Origin: Pinus tabuliformis
Taxonomy: Eukaryota; Streptophyta; Pinopsida; Pinales; Pinaceae
Direction of reading: 5' to 3'
Length of the DNA stretch: 64,000 nucleotides
Assembly (NCBI GenBank): GCA_031772625.1
Contig: CM062817.1
Span: forward strand, 883,972,184 to 884,036,183
Shown piece by piece: positions 35,205-46,932 of this stretch. Numbering within the stretch: the stretch's first letter is position 1; every line of letters starts with the position of its first letter. The notes beneath the pieces are model-generated. The model was not told where the DNA came from, did not search any database, and was given only the letters and a program-made list of their open reading frames with translations. The translations under genes and the position numbers were made by a program.

Positions 35205-35600
35205 TCATGGAGAACACATCATCCAGACCTCACAGGAGAACCAATCAACTTGCTACATAGGAGAGTGAATCACTTGTTCCACAAGAGAACGAATCATCTT
35301 GTCCCACAAGAGAGCGAATCATCTTGTCCACAGGAGAGCAAATCATCCTGTCCACAGGAGAGTGAATCATCCTGTCCCACAAGAGAGCGAATCATCCTGT
35401 CCCACAAGAGAGCGAATCATCCTGTCCCACAAGAGAGAGAATCATCTTGTCCCACAAGAGAGCGAATAATCTTGTCCACAAGGGAGCGAATCATCCTGTC
35501 CACAGTAGAGTGAATCATCCTGTCCCACAAGAGAGCGAATCATCTTGTCCACAGGAGAGCAAATCATCCTGTTCATAGGAAGGCAAATCATATTGTCCCA
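35205..35600 (+). repeat. 25-bp minisatellite, about 14-16 copies
   Basis: The unit is CACAAGAGAGCGAATCATCC plus TGTCC with minor variation (CACAGGAGAGTGAATCATCC and similar). The array lies inside the copia interior, next to the 34640-34990 repeat. Confidence 0.88.
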
Positions 35601-35805
35601 GTGGGCACCACCAGGGGAGGGTGAGTCACCCTATGGTCGTATGTTGCTCCAGTAAGAACCGCAAACCCCCAAAGCTCCATGTATGCAACATTTAGGACCC
35701 TTGTACAAGGGTCTCTTGATGACTCCAAGTCGTTCGGGAAAATCACAGATTTAATCTTTCCCTCGGGAGCAATTGTTGAATACAAGATTCCTCAATAATC
35801 GAATC

Positions 35806-36350
35806 CTACCTCTGTTTGTTACAAAGAATCACAATGGTATTCATCATGTTTACAAAAAACTCACTAAAGAGCTTCCCTAACCAGGCAGCTTCATATGAGA
35901 TCATACTTGTAGATATGTATCCGGTCTCAGTGGTGCTTATAACAACCGACTTTTGCTTCCTGCTCATCCATGATATCAAAGCAGAATCCAAAGAGAAACT
36001 GCACTAAGTGTTCCAATGATCCTCCACACTGCCTGCCCAATCAACATTCAAATAATCATGCAGTTTCATATTTCCGGTAGTGTATCTCAATCCATGAGAG
36101 ATTGTGCCCTAAAGACATCTCAAAAGATTCTTGGCACCAATCCAGTGAGGCTCAATCAAATATGAGCTCCCCGTGCTAACTGCTAAACATATGTATAGAC
36201 GGAAGTTCACCAAGAACTTTTCCAAGTTTGGTCCGACATCACTACCGTATAACTTCCTCTAGGTAGTCACAGGCTTGCAGTTTATCATTTCATATCTGGA
36301 ATCCAACTCCCTCTTACTTCTGCAAGTGAGAGGGTCTGCATAGGTCCTCC
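35806..36350 (-). pseudogene. copia RT-RNase H remnants
   Basis: DSALISWMSRKQKSVVISTT followed by ETGYIS..EAAWLGKLF is the copia RNase H signature (the family has S-T-x-E-A-E-Y at this place). To its right, minus-strand pieces matching the RT end of the related element at 45403-45765 are present in shifted frames. Confidence 0.8.
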
Positions 36351-36735
36351 TCATAAGGTGCTAGTATGAGAGGTCTATCATCCACAAACTTCAGATGGTT
36401 TGGATCTGTTTCACTTCTAGTGAATCTCAATTTTATCAGACAGCTATCGATCCCCTCATACTATGCCCGGGGTGTTTAGATTCAAGCCATAGAGTGAATT
36501 CTTCCACCTGCATATGTGAGATTCCTGATTATCAATCTCAAACTCCTCAGGTTGTTCTACACCTGTGGACCTGCTACATGAGGGGAATGTTCCCCTTGTA
36601 AGATTTTCCTTCGGTACATCTCAGAAATGTACTTTCATGCTCCTTTTTAATTCAGGTTTCCCTATCACCATCTGACTTACAGACCTCCGATGCTATGTGT
36701 CAATGGACATTGTCCCCAGTGGACTTCCTATAACT

Positions 36736-37250
36736 TTATACAATCCTGAACTCAATAACATCTTTGAAAATTCTATTTTCAAATACGTACATTTCCATCG
36801 ATGAGTGCCACCCTGAAACCTTTGTCTTCCATTTTCGAGATGGACACCAGATTATTCTTGCGATCAGGTACATAAAAGAGATTCTAGGGTTCCTTGCTTT
36901 CTTTGAAGAGTCGACCATTTTCTTGATGACCTGCATTACTTGTCATTCCTCTGACCATTGAAGATGTCACTAGAATGATTATTATATTCATCAAGAGATG
37001 TGTCCCTGTCCTTTGGACACTCCTTTGCATAATGGCTGAACTTATTTCAAGACATTTTCCTTTCCTTCCACCCTTTGATCCGAACTTCCCAATGAAGTGA
37101 TCTTTAGGTAGGACATCAGAAAATTTCCACTGCGCCATTCTGATAATATTCTTTGCTTCAGCTTCACCCTAGGTGAATTAGAAGAGGGATGAGGAACCCA
37201 TTGATCCTTTTTTCCTATCCCAGCTATCTTCGATGATTTCTCTTTCACTC
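36736..37250 (-). pseudogene. copia gag and protease-region remnants
   Basis: LPKDHFIGKFGSKGGRKGKC corresponds to the run-up to the zinc knuckle that is intact in the related element (46578-46868). A downstream piece matches its pre-integrase region in mixed frames. Strongly degraded. Confidence 0.65.
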
Positions 37251-37286
37251 TTGCTTGGGCATTGTCTTCACCTTAGTCTGATGCCA

Positions 37287-38489
37287 TGTTAATTTTAGGC
37301 ATGTTCTATGCTTAGAGAAATTTATTTAAATTTTCACAGTTAGCAATCACATCAACATTAAAGTAAACTGCAGATAGAACATAGATATAAATCGTAGAAG
37401 ACAAGCCAAGACAAGAGGACACAAGATGTGGCGCTAGCCAGGGACAAACCCCACAATGTGGGGAAACCCTTGATCAATTCTTCTTTTATGTTCTTCAAAG
37501 TTCAACAGAGAAAGTGAGAGAGATATTTACAACAGAAGTCAACCTTTTGACTTATCTAGATCAGAGCATAGATCATCTCCTATAACGATGATACATGAGA
37601 TTAGTTGAAGACATTCTACTTCAACTGATTCTCCAAGGTGACGACTTCACCTATCCATTTCGTCTATTAGCTGCACCTTACCGTGGAGCACCATCTCATC
37701 TGCTTTCATCATCATGCTACCCATTATTCTGCATTTTCCATTATTATGCAGCCCTATTCATCATCATGTTGCTCATGCCCATTATGCTGCATCATCATGC
37801 TGTCTCATCCATCATCATGCTGCCTTGAGTTCTTTCGAGACTATGATATCACATCTATGTATGATCAATTCCAGTCATGATCTAGACTATGATCATTATC
37901 ACTCTTCCTTGAAGTATGATGAGACTGCTTCATGTTGTGATGATATAGTCTCTTTATTTATGTATGTCAATAATCTATGTTATGATGGAAAATTCTTCCA
38001 TGGCTCTGCAATACATCTTGTTGAGGCTGCTACAGGTATGTCATAGTGAAGGTTGACTTATCTTCTCTATCCATCTGAGGGCATCATCTTTTATTATAGG
38101 TGTGCCGAGAGGAGGCTAATCTAGATCCTAGATTTATCCCATATAGAAATGCGGATCTGTTTATGACTGCGGCTTCATAGTTATCCTTACTGCTATAGGG
38201 TTTCACCATGAATAGCGCAGCTATTTTCCTTGAACAACATATAGGGTTTCACCATAGTGTATTAGGTTTCCTTGAACGTCGTTTCACCATGAATCGCATA
38301 TCATGACTGCGTATGAACTGCGTGTCTTCCATGGCTTATCACATATTACCATGACAACATATGAATTGTGTGTCACCTTGACTGCATATTGAGCTGCATG
38401 TAGAGTATAGGGCATTGTTGTGCGTGTAATCCATGTATAGTGTGTAATATATATATTTCCATTGCTGCGTTGTATGCCTGCGTATCTAG

Positions 38490-38575
<86 letters not shown>

Positions 38576-38596
38576 GTATATATGTATATATGTATG

Positions 38597-38681
<85 letters not shown>

Positions 38682-39267
38682 GTTTCTGCGTTGTGTCATT
38701 GCCCGTGAATTGCGTTTAAGGTATTCTCATGAACAACGTTGTGACTGCGGCTCTTCAGGAGCAGATTCTCACATTGACTGCAGCTTAGGGCAACGTATCA
38801 CTGCGGCTTCCATCTACCGTGGCTCCCTTATATTGCAACTTCCATCTACCGTGGCTATATATGGCATCACGTTTAGTGTGTATTGCTATGCGTTAGAACT
38901 AGGGCATCATAAGCCAGCGTACATTCTCTTGGTGTCTCTCTCCTGCTCCAAAAACCCAAGATGTGGAGAGGAGGAGGTCACCTCAATATGTATGTACCAA
39001 ATGACATCAAATCCTCTTCTATTTATACCAAAAACGTATAGGTTGAATAGACATGACGTTTGGGCTTCGTGAGCCTACATAAGTTGCTGGCCGACTGAAC
39101 AATTTGTCCGTAACATAAATAAATTCATAACTTCATAAATACTCATCGGAATCGGATGGTCTTTAGATCAATCCTACACCTCTCGATGAGAGGTATCCAA
39201 TAAAAATATCAGCTACCATAAATAAGCTGACCCACATGGATTTTGGCCCTAGTTTCCACTTTTAATA
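37287..39267 (-). repeat. 5' LTR of the copia element
   Basis: Begins TGTTAATTTTAGGC and ends ACTTTTAATA on the + strand; the terminal CA has become TA. It contains a TA/TG microsatellite. Confidence 0.9.
38487..38680. repeat. (TA)n(TG)n microsatellite inside the LTR
   Basis: Long mixed TA and TG dinucleotide runs with GTATATGTATATAT interruptions. ORFs of alternating Tyr-Ile or Cys-Val across it are artefacts. Confidence 0.95.
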
Positions 39268-39272
39268 GTATA
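39268..39272. other. Target-site duplication GTATA, right
   Basis: Exact copy of 32536-32540 directly after the right LTR. Confidence 0.85.
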
Positions 39273-40931
39273 CTACTTGATGAGGGACTTTGTGGTCTTT
39301 TGATGATGACTATAGAAACAAAGGCTCTTGTTGTTGTAGACTGGTTCTTCGATCTATACTTTGGTTCTTTAATGTAGATATTGATCTTTTGCTTTGATAA
39401 CCTTTGACTTGCTTTGATGCCTTTCCTTGAAACTTGATGAATGTCTCTTTGATTAGATGGACTTCCTTTGACTTCAGAACCTTAGCTCTGATACAATGTT
39501 GAGAAATCTAGGGCATTAGTGTTAGTTTATTTCTCTTCCATTAGTGACTGCTTGTGAATGCTTTTTACTTCTTTAGATTAGGATCTTCTTAATGTTAGAT
39601 TATTAGTGTTCTTCATCATCAAACAGTAACCAATGCATGAACATAAATACATAAGACACACATCATGTAGGCATGAGCCAAGGCCAAAACCTTTCACTCT
39701 CGTGATGGCACTGATTCCTTCTTGAGATAGCACCAAAACTGAACCGTAGTTTCCTTTTGCACCGAACTATAGTATATCTATACTTGTCCAAAATGTGTAG
39801 CAAAAAGATTCTTGTTGTCACTGTGTTTGCAAAGAATTATGAATTCCCTTGACTACACCGAACCGTAGTATCTTCATTGAACTTGGTCCAATTTTCTTAT
39901 TCGAACTATCTTTTGCACTCTTATCTTAATTGAATACATTTATTGCCCATCAAATTCAGAGTATGATTGTCTCTCTTCATCAAATTTTAACTTCTATCTC
40001 TATAATTGAACTCCAAAAATCTCAGAGATAATGAAGTTCTTCACTGTCCTTCTACGAAGATCATAGCCACATATTTATAGTAGTTTTTACATAAACAAGT
40101 TGACTTGTATACATGAAGAGATGTGCCTTTCATTTGTGAGCCTACTTGTGTTATTTAATTCTTCTTGCAGGCCAACTTCAAGAGGAGATTTGTGCTTGTC
40201 TTTTGGAGGGCTATTTTGATAGTCCTATATACTTAGAATACTTTTGACATATATTCATACATGACATTGACTCTTTGACAAATCCTAAAGCTCTCAATGG
40301 GAGCCATCTAGAAATAAAAACTCTTGCTCATGAAACCCGTGAAGCAAGGCATATAAAAATAATTTTATTGTTTTCATTTCATCATTTACAAAGATCAAAA
40401 TTACATGTCATTATGAAGATCGAACCTAGTTACATTTTACAACATGCACAACTCTACTTCATGCCCACAAACTCAAATTGACTAACTTAACTAAGTGACT
40501 TGGCCATGTCACTTCAGCTAATTGCAACTCAAGTCATCCTGCTGATGTGGAAATTCGAATCTCACCATTTGTTTAAGGCACAAGTCAAAAGAAGCATTTT
40601 CTTGCTACAATTTAACAAATGACTTGACCTCCATTGTCCAATTATGGAAATAGGATCTCAAAACTTGACAATACAAACTCAAAGTTACAACCATAAACAT
40701 ATTTGATGAACAAAGATTCATGAAATTACAGATCTCTCATGGATCACATGAGATCACTTTTTCATGTACCCCTACTAAATTTATCCTAACCATACTTGTA
40801 ACATACTAACTGAAAAACATGCCACTTAATCATGCCACTTTTCCATTTCTTTGCATGTAACTTTTCAAATTCCTTGCATGCAAATTTTCATATTTTTTGA
40901 TACAAATTTGCAAATTATTTGCATGAAAATA
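39273..40931 (-). other. Primer-site-like junction and possible LTR of an older element
   Basis: On the minus strand an LTR-like end ..TTTCTCAACA at 39497 is followed by TTGTATCAGAGCTAAGG, resembling the copia initiator-Met primer site. Sequence right of 39497 would be its 5' LTR; no right end or partner was found. The DNA left of 39497 would continue, beyond the copia insertion, at 32535. No genes seen to 40931. Confidence 0.4.
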
Positions 40932-41385
40932 GGTATATATTAGCTACAACAATATTATCACACAATAATACTATCCCCGACCACAAAAGAACATTTTCAT
41001 TGGGACATTTCATCATGAAATTTGTATGAAATAAATCTTTAAACCATTTAAGCATTTCTTCAAACACTTTCCATGCAAACTAATATGGTAAATTCAATGC
41101 ATGCAATGAAACATGTATTAGCTACAACAATACTATCCCAAACCACAAAAAAACACTCATTGGGACATTTCATCAAACACTTCGTCTGCAACTAATATAG
41201 TAAATTTTTTACATACAAATAAGTATATATCAACTACAACAACAATATTATACAACAATATTATCCCCAACCACAAGACAACATTTTCATTGGGGCATTT
41301 CATCAAACAGTTTGTATGAAATGAATCATTGAACCATTTAAATATTTCATCAAACACTTACCCTCCAAACTAATATAGAAAACAA
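40932..41385 (+). repeat. Three degenerate tandem copies of a 110-185 bp unit
   Basis: Units begin near 40932, 41117 and 41224. Each contains ACTACAACAA.TATTAT, CCAACCACAA and CATTGGGACATTTCATCA. The copies differ by internal deletions. Confidence 0.7.
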
Positions 41386-42629
41386 TTGAATGCATATCGA
41401 CTCAATTTTAGCAGTACAAGTTATGGAAATTGAACTAGATGAATAGTGGGAGTTCCCCTCACTATGGTTCAATTTTCAACTTCTGGAACCTCTTAGATGA
41501 GAAGTTATAATAAAAATACCAACATAACCTATTTGGTGCACAATTTTAGGAGAATTTAAGAAGCTCAACTTTCGCTTCTCATATTTTCTAAAATATTGTG
41601 ACCTAATATAGTAATTTTTTACCACCTGATTAGTGGGATTTCCCCTCAGTTTGGACATATTTTCAGGGCACCAACATGACACATAAGACCAACGTATTAG
41701 GGATCTTTTTAACGGCCTAGATAAGCCAACTTGTGTAGCATTAAGGTTTCCACTGTTAGCCTCCTGTTGCAACAGGTGTTCATCTTTCATGATTGACATT
41801 TTTTACATGCCAAATATGTCATACTTTGCATGCTGCAATGCTCCATATTTCCAGAAAAAGGTCAAAGAAGAGGCCACGAAAGTGTGCCAGTCTAAATGCC
41901 ACTATTGTATTCCAATTTTGATGACTTAACCATTTTTTGAAGAATGTTCTGTTAAGGGTAGTCCAAACAGCTTAATCATGGCTTCCCTATGTTTCAATTT
42001 CTTGCTTTAGAAATAGAGAATGAATATCTGTCCAAACAGCTTAATCTTGGCAGATTTGTAGATAGGTAGAGAATCAAAGGAGCCTAACTGCTTAATCTGG
42101 GCCCTTGGCAGAAATAAGTGCATATTTAGATAGGAGGGCAGTCAAAAGAAAAATTGTAAAGCAGGGTCTGCAAGTCTAAGTGCACCCAAACCAAAAGAAG
42201 AAAAAATGTTAGGTAAGTAGGCTGGGTAGGTAGTTTTGAGGTTGCAGAATTTTGATTTATGATCATTTGGAGTAGGTCAAGTGAGGCATGTCTAAACTCC
42301 CCCTTCTTCTAATTCCCTAAATCACTCACTAACTTCCCTGAAGAGGTCAAGATCTGCTTGAGCCTCTTAGTTTCATCATGTTTCATAAAACATTTGCCTA
42401 AGTAGAGATCTGCTTTACTTAGGAGTGCTGATATCTCTTCTACAAGTTCCACCCCCCCTAATAGCCTAAACATTCACATACTTAGCGCTTTCTTCACACT
42501 TTCATATTAACTACTAATTCTTACTATGTAGCTCCCTATCTGTTTCCCCTTCCCCTACTAAATATATGTTAATAAATCTCCCTATGTACATATTCCCATC
42601 CCCTGGCATTTTAGCCCTATATATATCAG
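41386..42629. other. Unrecognised DNA containing a segment shared with a copia LTR
   Basis: A 107-codon minus-strand frame (41799-41476) has no recognisable domain. Part of it, 41664-41751, is closely similar to 48083-48171 inside a copia LTR. The rest shows nothing I can name. Confidence 0.4.
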
Positions 42630-44060
42630 TTTGGGAAATGCCGAGTTCATTTGGGACTCAGCATTAGCCTACCGCGTCCTAACCCTGGGATTAGCTTGAC
42701 ATCTGGTTAAGTTAAATAACCTTTTTCTCACCCCTTTGCCCATAACATTTTATGATCTCGGTGCTCAAAACCTAAAAAACCCACTAAACCAAAGTATAAC
42801 CCCCCCGCGGCATCATACAAATTCGAATATTCGTGCGGGCCCCATCCATTATCCCTCCGCCGCCTCATATATTCTGCCAGCCGTTTGATCGCCCGCGCCC
42901 AAGATCTATGGTGGGCGGGTGTTTTCATGCCCCGACATGCCGAGGGTTAGCGTCCAAGAGATTGGCGGTTTTCCCATCGTACTCCTGCCACGCGTCGCCC
43001 TCCTGGCTGTGGCGGAGCCCCCTCTGCCGAAACCACCTACGCGGAAAGGCGGTGCGCCCAAAACCAGATACCGCTCTCCCCCCTCCTGCGTTAGCGTGAC
43101 GTCACCCTGCCACGTCACCATCCCACATCGGCCTCCTGCCACCGTGTCCTTGCCACGTAGTTGCCACCGTACTACCACGTCACCTCTTCTGCCGTACCAC
43201 CACGTCACCCGGCCGTACTGGGACCCACCGTTGACGTCATGCTGACGTCACCGTCAAAAAGTGCGAAAGGCACAAATCGCAGCCTAGGAAGCCCGAAATC
43301 AGAATCTGAGGCAGTTTTTCATGCACGACTAATCACGCATGGCTACGGGAAATAGGCCGAAATGGAAAGGCCCTCACTGCTCGGCCTCCAGCAGGTCCAA
43401 AAGGCGCAAAATGACCAAAATTTCTTCGTGAGGTATACAGAAAGGGGAAAACACAATTTTTAAAGCAATAGAGGGCCGAGCAGCAGCCATAAAAGGTCGA
43501 TAGGATAGTCTAAAGCACTCAGAAGACATTAAAGAGGCCAAGTTCAGTGCCAAAGTGTATCAGAGGAAAGATGAAGCGACAAAGAGTATCAGTTCAGCAA
43601 CATCAAAGTAGGTGAAAATTAAAAGCCTCCATCAAAGTCAGCAGAGCAGTTAAGGCCATTTAAAAACTTATCTGGTCGGGATTAGTGCAAATTAATGGCA
43701 CCGAACAGCAGCATAATCAAGTTAAAGGTGGAGATAAAAGACAAATCACAGTTATTACAGAAAGACTGCACCAAGCCACCCAGGACAGACATTAACTCAG
43801 TTTGATACAGTTACCCTCAGCGCAGCTCAAAGATATTTTCATGCATTTATTTCTGGATAAGATTAGGTTAAAGTAATCATTTTCTTTTAGACCTGTTTAG
43901 GTCGGCTGTAATAGATTAATTTTGGATAATTTTCCCTATTTATACGACCCTCTGCAGTGTAAAAAGTGTTGTTCGGCTAATGTACTCCAAGAGAGACTCG
44001 CACTGTATATTTGATATTTCTATAATCAAAGATTGCTGAAAGCTTGGAGAATGGACTGTT
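42630..44060 (+). promoter_or_regulatory. GC-rich promoter-like block with ACGT-core cluster
   Basis: A GC-rich stretch (42780-43260) contains seven ACGT cores between 43096 and 43250, including three full TGACGTCA palindromes (43097, 43232, 43243) and three CCACGTCACC boxes, the binding type of plant bZIP factors. A TATA-like TATTTATACG follows near 43937. It may be the U3-R part of an LTR or a captured host promoter; no confident gene lies downstream. Confidence 0.5.
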
Positions 44061-44768
44061 TGATGTGTTGTTAATGGGTTCTGAAGGATGAATTTGGAAT
44101 TATTGTGCTGCAGTATGAATCAATAAGTTTTCCTCACCTCTGTTATTTCAATTTCATATATGCTCAAGTTGCAGAATGAAGGATTGGTTTAAAATTTTCT
44201 TAGCTGCACTCTATGCTCAGTTTCTGTGGCTTCTTAATGTTTTCCTCTTGATTTAGGCATAAATATGAATTCCTTTATGGCTCATGTTTGATCTATTTCA
44301 CATATGAATGACTGTTATCTAGGAATTCTTAGCTTCTCCTAGATAGAGCTCATTTATCTTCCCCCTGCTAACCTGAATGAGAGATTCTTAATTGCCCCTC
44401 ATTCCTTAGCCTTTCGATCCATCTCTTTACCTTGAATGATTGTTTCATATGTAGTTGTCTTGCTCCATTTTTACCTCTTGTGACCAGGAAAACGCACCAG
44501 AAGTCCTACTCCTTGACTCCATGCCCAATGGTTTGAAACTTATCACACTATGTTTTGCCTCTTTACTTGAAAGCATCATCCTTCCCACCAAAACGCAAAC
44601 AAAACCCCTTGAACTCAATAACTAGCCTAAAAACCTTATCAACAAAGCTAAATCAGAAAGAGAGAGCCCTCTCTGATTGCAGGTGGGCTAGAACCTGCAG
44701 TCCAAAGATTGGTTTGTGGTTACCTCGGCCGTATCCTTTCAGGAGCTTAAGGACAACCTGAGTGATAA
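44061..44768. other. Unrecognised DNA right of the promoter-like block
   Basis: Contains one 68-codon + strand frame (44555-44761) without recognisable family, and a possible intron acceptor (TCTGATTGCAG near 44672). It could be transcribed from the promoter-like block, but nothing supports a gene. Confidence 0.3.
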
Positions 44769-45268
44769 CATCCACCATGATTACATTTAGGTTTTCATTT
44801 TGGGCTACACCTTGACTGTGTTTAGGGCTTCACCTTGACTATGTTTAGTGCTTCACCTTGTCTGCGTTTAGGGATTCACCTTGACTGCGTTTAGGGCTTC
44901 ACCTTGTCTGCATTTAGGGCTTCACCTTGACTACCTTTAGGGCTTCACCTTGACTGTGTCCTAGATCTAGGGCATGCGTAGAGCTAGGGCATCATCTTCT
45001 AGGAGCTGCGTAGATCCTTCTTACCCATGGCAACATCTAGGGCAACTCTTCTTAGGGTAGCATATCTCTTAGGATCTCTCCTCCCACCAAAACCCAAAGA
45101 AAAGTGGACAGGGAGAGATCACAATAAGAGTGTGTGCAAATGAATAGCAGGCCACCTCGTTCTATACTAAAACGTTGAGCACAAGTGGGGGCAATTTGGT
45201 TGCTGGCCGACCTTGACAAATTGCCCCATAACACAAATAAATTCATATCTCCATGAATACATGTTGGA
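44769..45268 (-). repeat. Partial copia LTR
   Basis: Matches 48165-48665 within the intact LTR at 46933-48781, including the 23-bp tandem array. It ends abruptly at 45268 and is joined directly to copia RT sequence. The left end is also truncated. Confidence 0.8.
44802..44962 (+). repeat. 23-bp tandem repeat, seven copies
   Basis: Unit GGGCTTCACCTTGACTGTGT plus TTA. The same array, also with seven copies, is at 48199-48360. Confidence 0.9.
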
Positions 45269-46932
45269 ATAATAATAATAATGTCCACATTTCCTGCCTA
45301 TTCAACATCAAAATAATAATGCAGATTCACATTTCCGACAGTGTATCTCAATCCATGAGAGATTTTAATCCAAAGATATCTCAGAAGATTCTTGGCACTA
45401 ATCTAGCAAGGCTCAACCATATATGAGTTCAACATGCTAACTGAAAAACATATATTTGGACAAGATTTCACTAAGAACGTCAATGCTAATATGAGTTTAT
45501 GGAATTCAAAGGAATTTCCCAAATCAGGTCCGACATCACTGCCACATAACTTTTGAAAGTTAAGCTCCATCGAGGTAGTCACGAGCTTACAGTTCATCAT
45601 TCCAAATTTGGAATCAAACTCCCTCTTACTTTTGCAAATGAGAGCATTTGCACCTGTCAAAAAGAGGTCGTCCTCATAAGGTACTAGTATGAGAGGTTTA
45701 TCATCCACAAACTTTAAGCAATGGCTTGGATCGACTTCATTCCTAGTGAATCTCAGCTTCATCAAACAACTATCAATCCTCTCATATCAAGCCTGAGGTG
45801 CCAACTCTAAATCATAGAGAGCTTTCTTCATCCTGCATACATGAGATTCCTGATCATGAATCTCAAACCCCTCAGGTTGTTCCAAACCTGTGGAATTGCT
45901 ACATGAGGGGAATGGTCCCCTTGTAATATTTTCCTTTGCTACATATCGTACATGTACCTTCATGCTCTTCTTGAATTCAGGCATCCCTGTCACCATCTAA
46001 ATCACATTGGGTAGGGCTCCATAATAAGCAGACCTTTAGTGATACAGAAGAGATGTGTCAACTGACATGGTCCCCAATGGACTTCCTACAACTTGTTACA
46101 AATTACCAACCTTGAACCCAAGAATAAAAGCATCTTGAAAAATTCCTTTTTCAAACACGTACCTTTCCATTGATGAATGACACCTTGAAACCTTTGAATT
46201 CCATTGCTGAAATGGACACCAGGTTCTCCTTGAGATCAGGTACATAAAGAATTTATTGTTAATGAATCATGCTACCCTTATTAAATTGAAGGGTAGCATT
46301 CCCTACACCCTTTCTGGGATAGGTGGCATTGACTCCAAGCATAATCGCCACGATTGTTTCATTCTCTATCAAATTAGAGAGAGCTTCCTTCTATCCGATG
46401 AGGTGACTTGAAACATTACTGTCAATAAGCCAGATTCCCAAAGAGTTTGGAGGAGAAGTAGTAGAGAGGGCAATTTAAGATGAGACTTCTTTAGCTTATC
46501 AGAAACAACATTTTATCCTTCATCCTTGGAGTTCCTTGTTCTCTTTGAAGAATCAACCATTTCCTTAATGACCTGCATTACCTGTCATTCCTCCGATCAT
46601 TGAATATGTCCCATGAACAGTTGTTATCATCATCAAGTAATGTGTCCATACCATTCAAACACTCCTTCACATAATGGTCGAACTTATTGCAAGCAAGGCA
46701 TCTGCCTTTCCGTCCACCCGTTGATCCAAACTTCCCATTGAAGTGATCTTTAGGTAGGCCATCAGATGCTTTCATTGCGCCACTCGGATAATATTCTCTG
46801 CTTCGACTTAACCGTTGGTGAATTTCGAGAGGGATGAGGAACCCATTGAGTCTTTTTTTCCTTTCCAACTGTCTTTGGTGATTTCTCTTTCACTCTTGCT
46901 TGGGCTTTGTCCTCACCTAAGCTCTGATACCA
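45269..46932 (-). pseudogene. Interior of a second copia element: gag knuckle, protease, RT
   Basis: From right to left on the minus strand: a primer site TGGTATCAGAGC next to the LTR (about 46921-46932), a gag end with the zinc knuckle CLACNKFDHYVKEC (within 46868-46578), a protease-like LIDSNVSSH (near 46425, Gly of D-S-G changed to Asn), ILYVPDLKENLVSIS (pre-integrase), and then directly the start of RT (QPEGFEIHDQESHVCRMKKA, 45996-45787) and its later part (45765-45403, LVPYEDDLFLTGA; the family has Y-V-D-D). Integrase is missing, so a large deletion lies near 46000-46080. Confidence 0.82.

Larger units (their letters stand above)
32541..39267 (-). mobile_element. Ty1/copia element with ~1.9-kb LTRs and deleted pol
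   Basis: Two similar LTRs (32541-34439 and 37287-39267) bound a 2,847-bp interior. Read on the minus strand, the 5' LTR end is followed at 37286 by TGGCATCAGAC, close to the initiator-Met tRNA primer site TGGTATCAGAGC. The interior ends in the purine tract GTTGAGAGGGAG next to the 3' LTR. The 5-bp duplication is perfect. Coding remnants are a gag/knuckle area (37250-36890), protease-to-pre-integrase fragments (36940-36740), RT scraps (36350-36000) and RNase H (35991-35806); integrase and much of RT are missing. Confidence 0.9.

Noticed and set aside
38440-39072. 210-codon ORF across a dinucleotide repeat
   Set aside because: It is built from TA and TG repeats inside a copia LTR and has no protein character.
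42833-43355. Overlapping ORFs in the GC-rich ACGT-core block
   Set aside because: Open in several frames through composition; the regulatory motif density is the better explanation.
44555-44761. 68-codon ORF downstream of the promoter-like block as a host gene
   Set aside because: No recognisable family and no supporting exon structure; it is mentioned only as unrecognised DNA.
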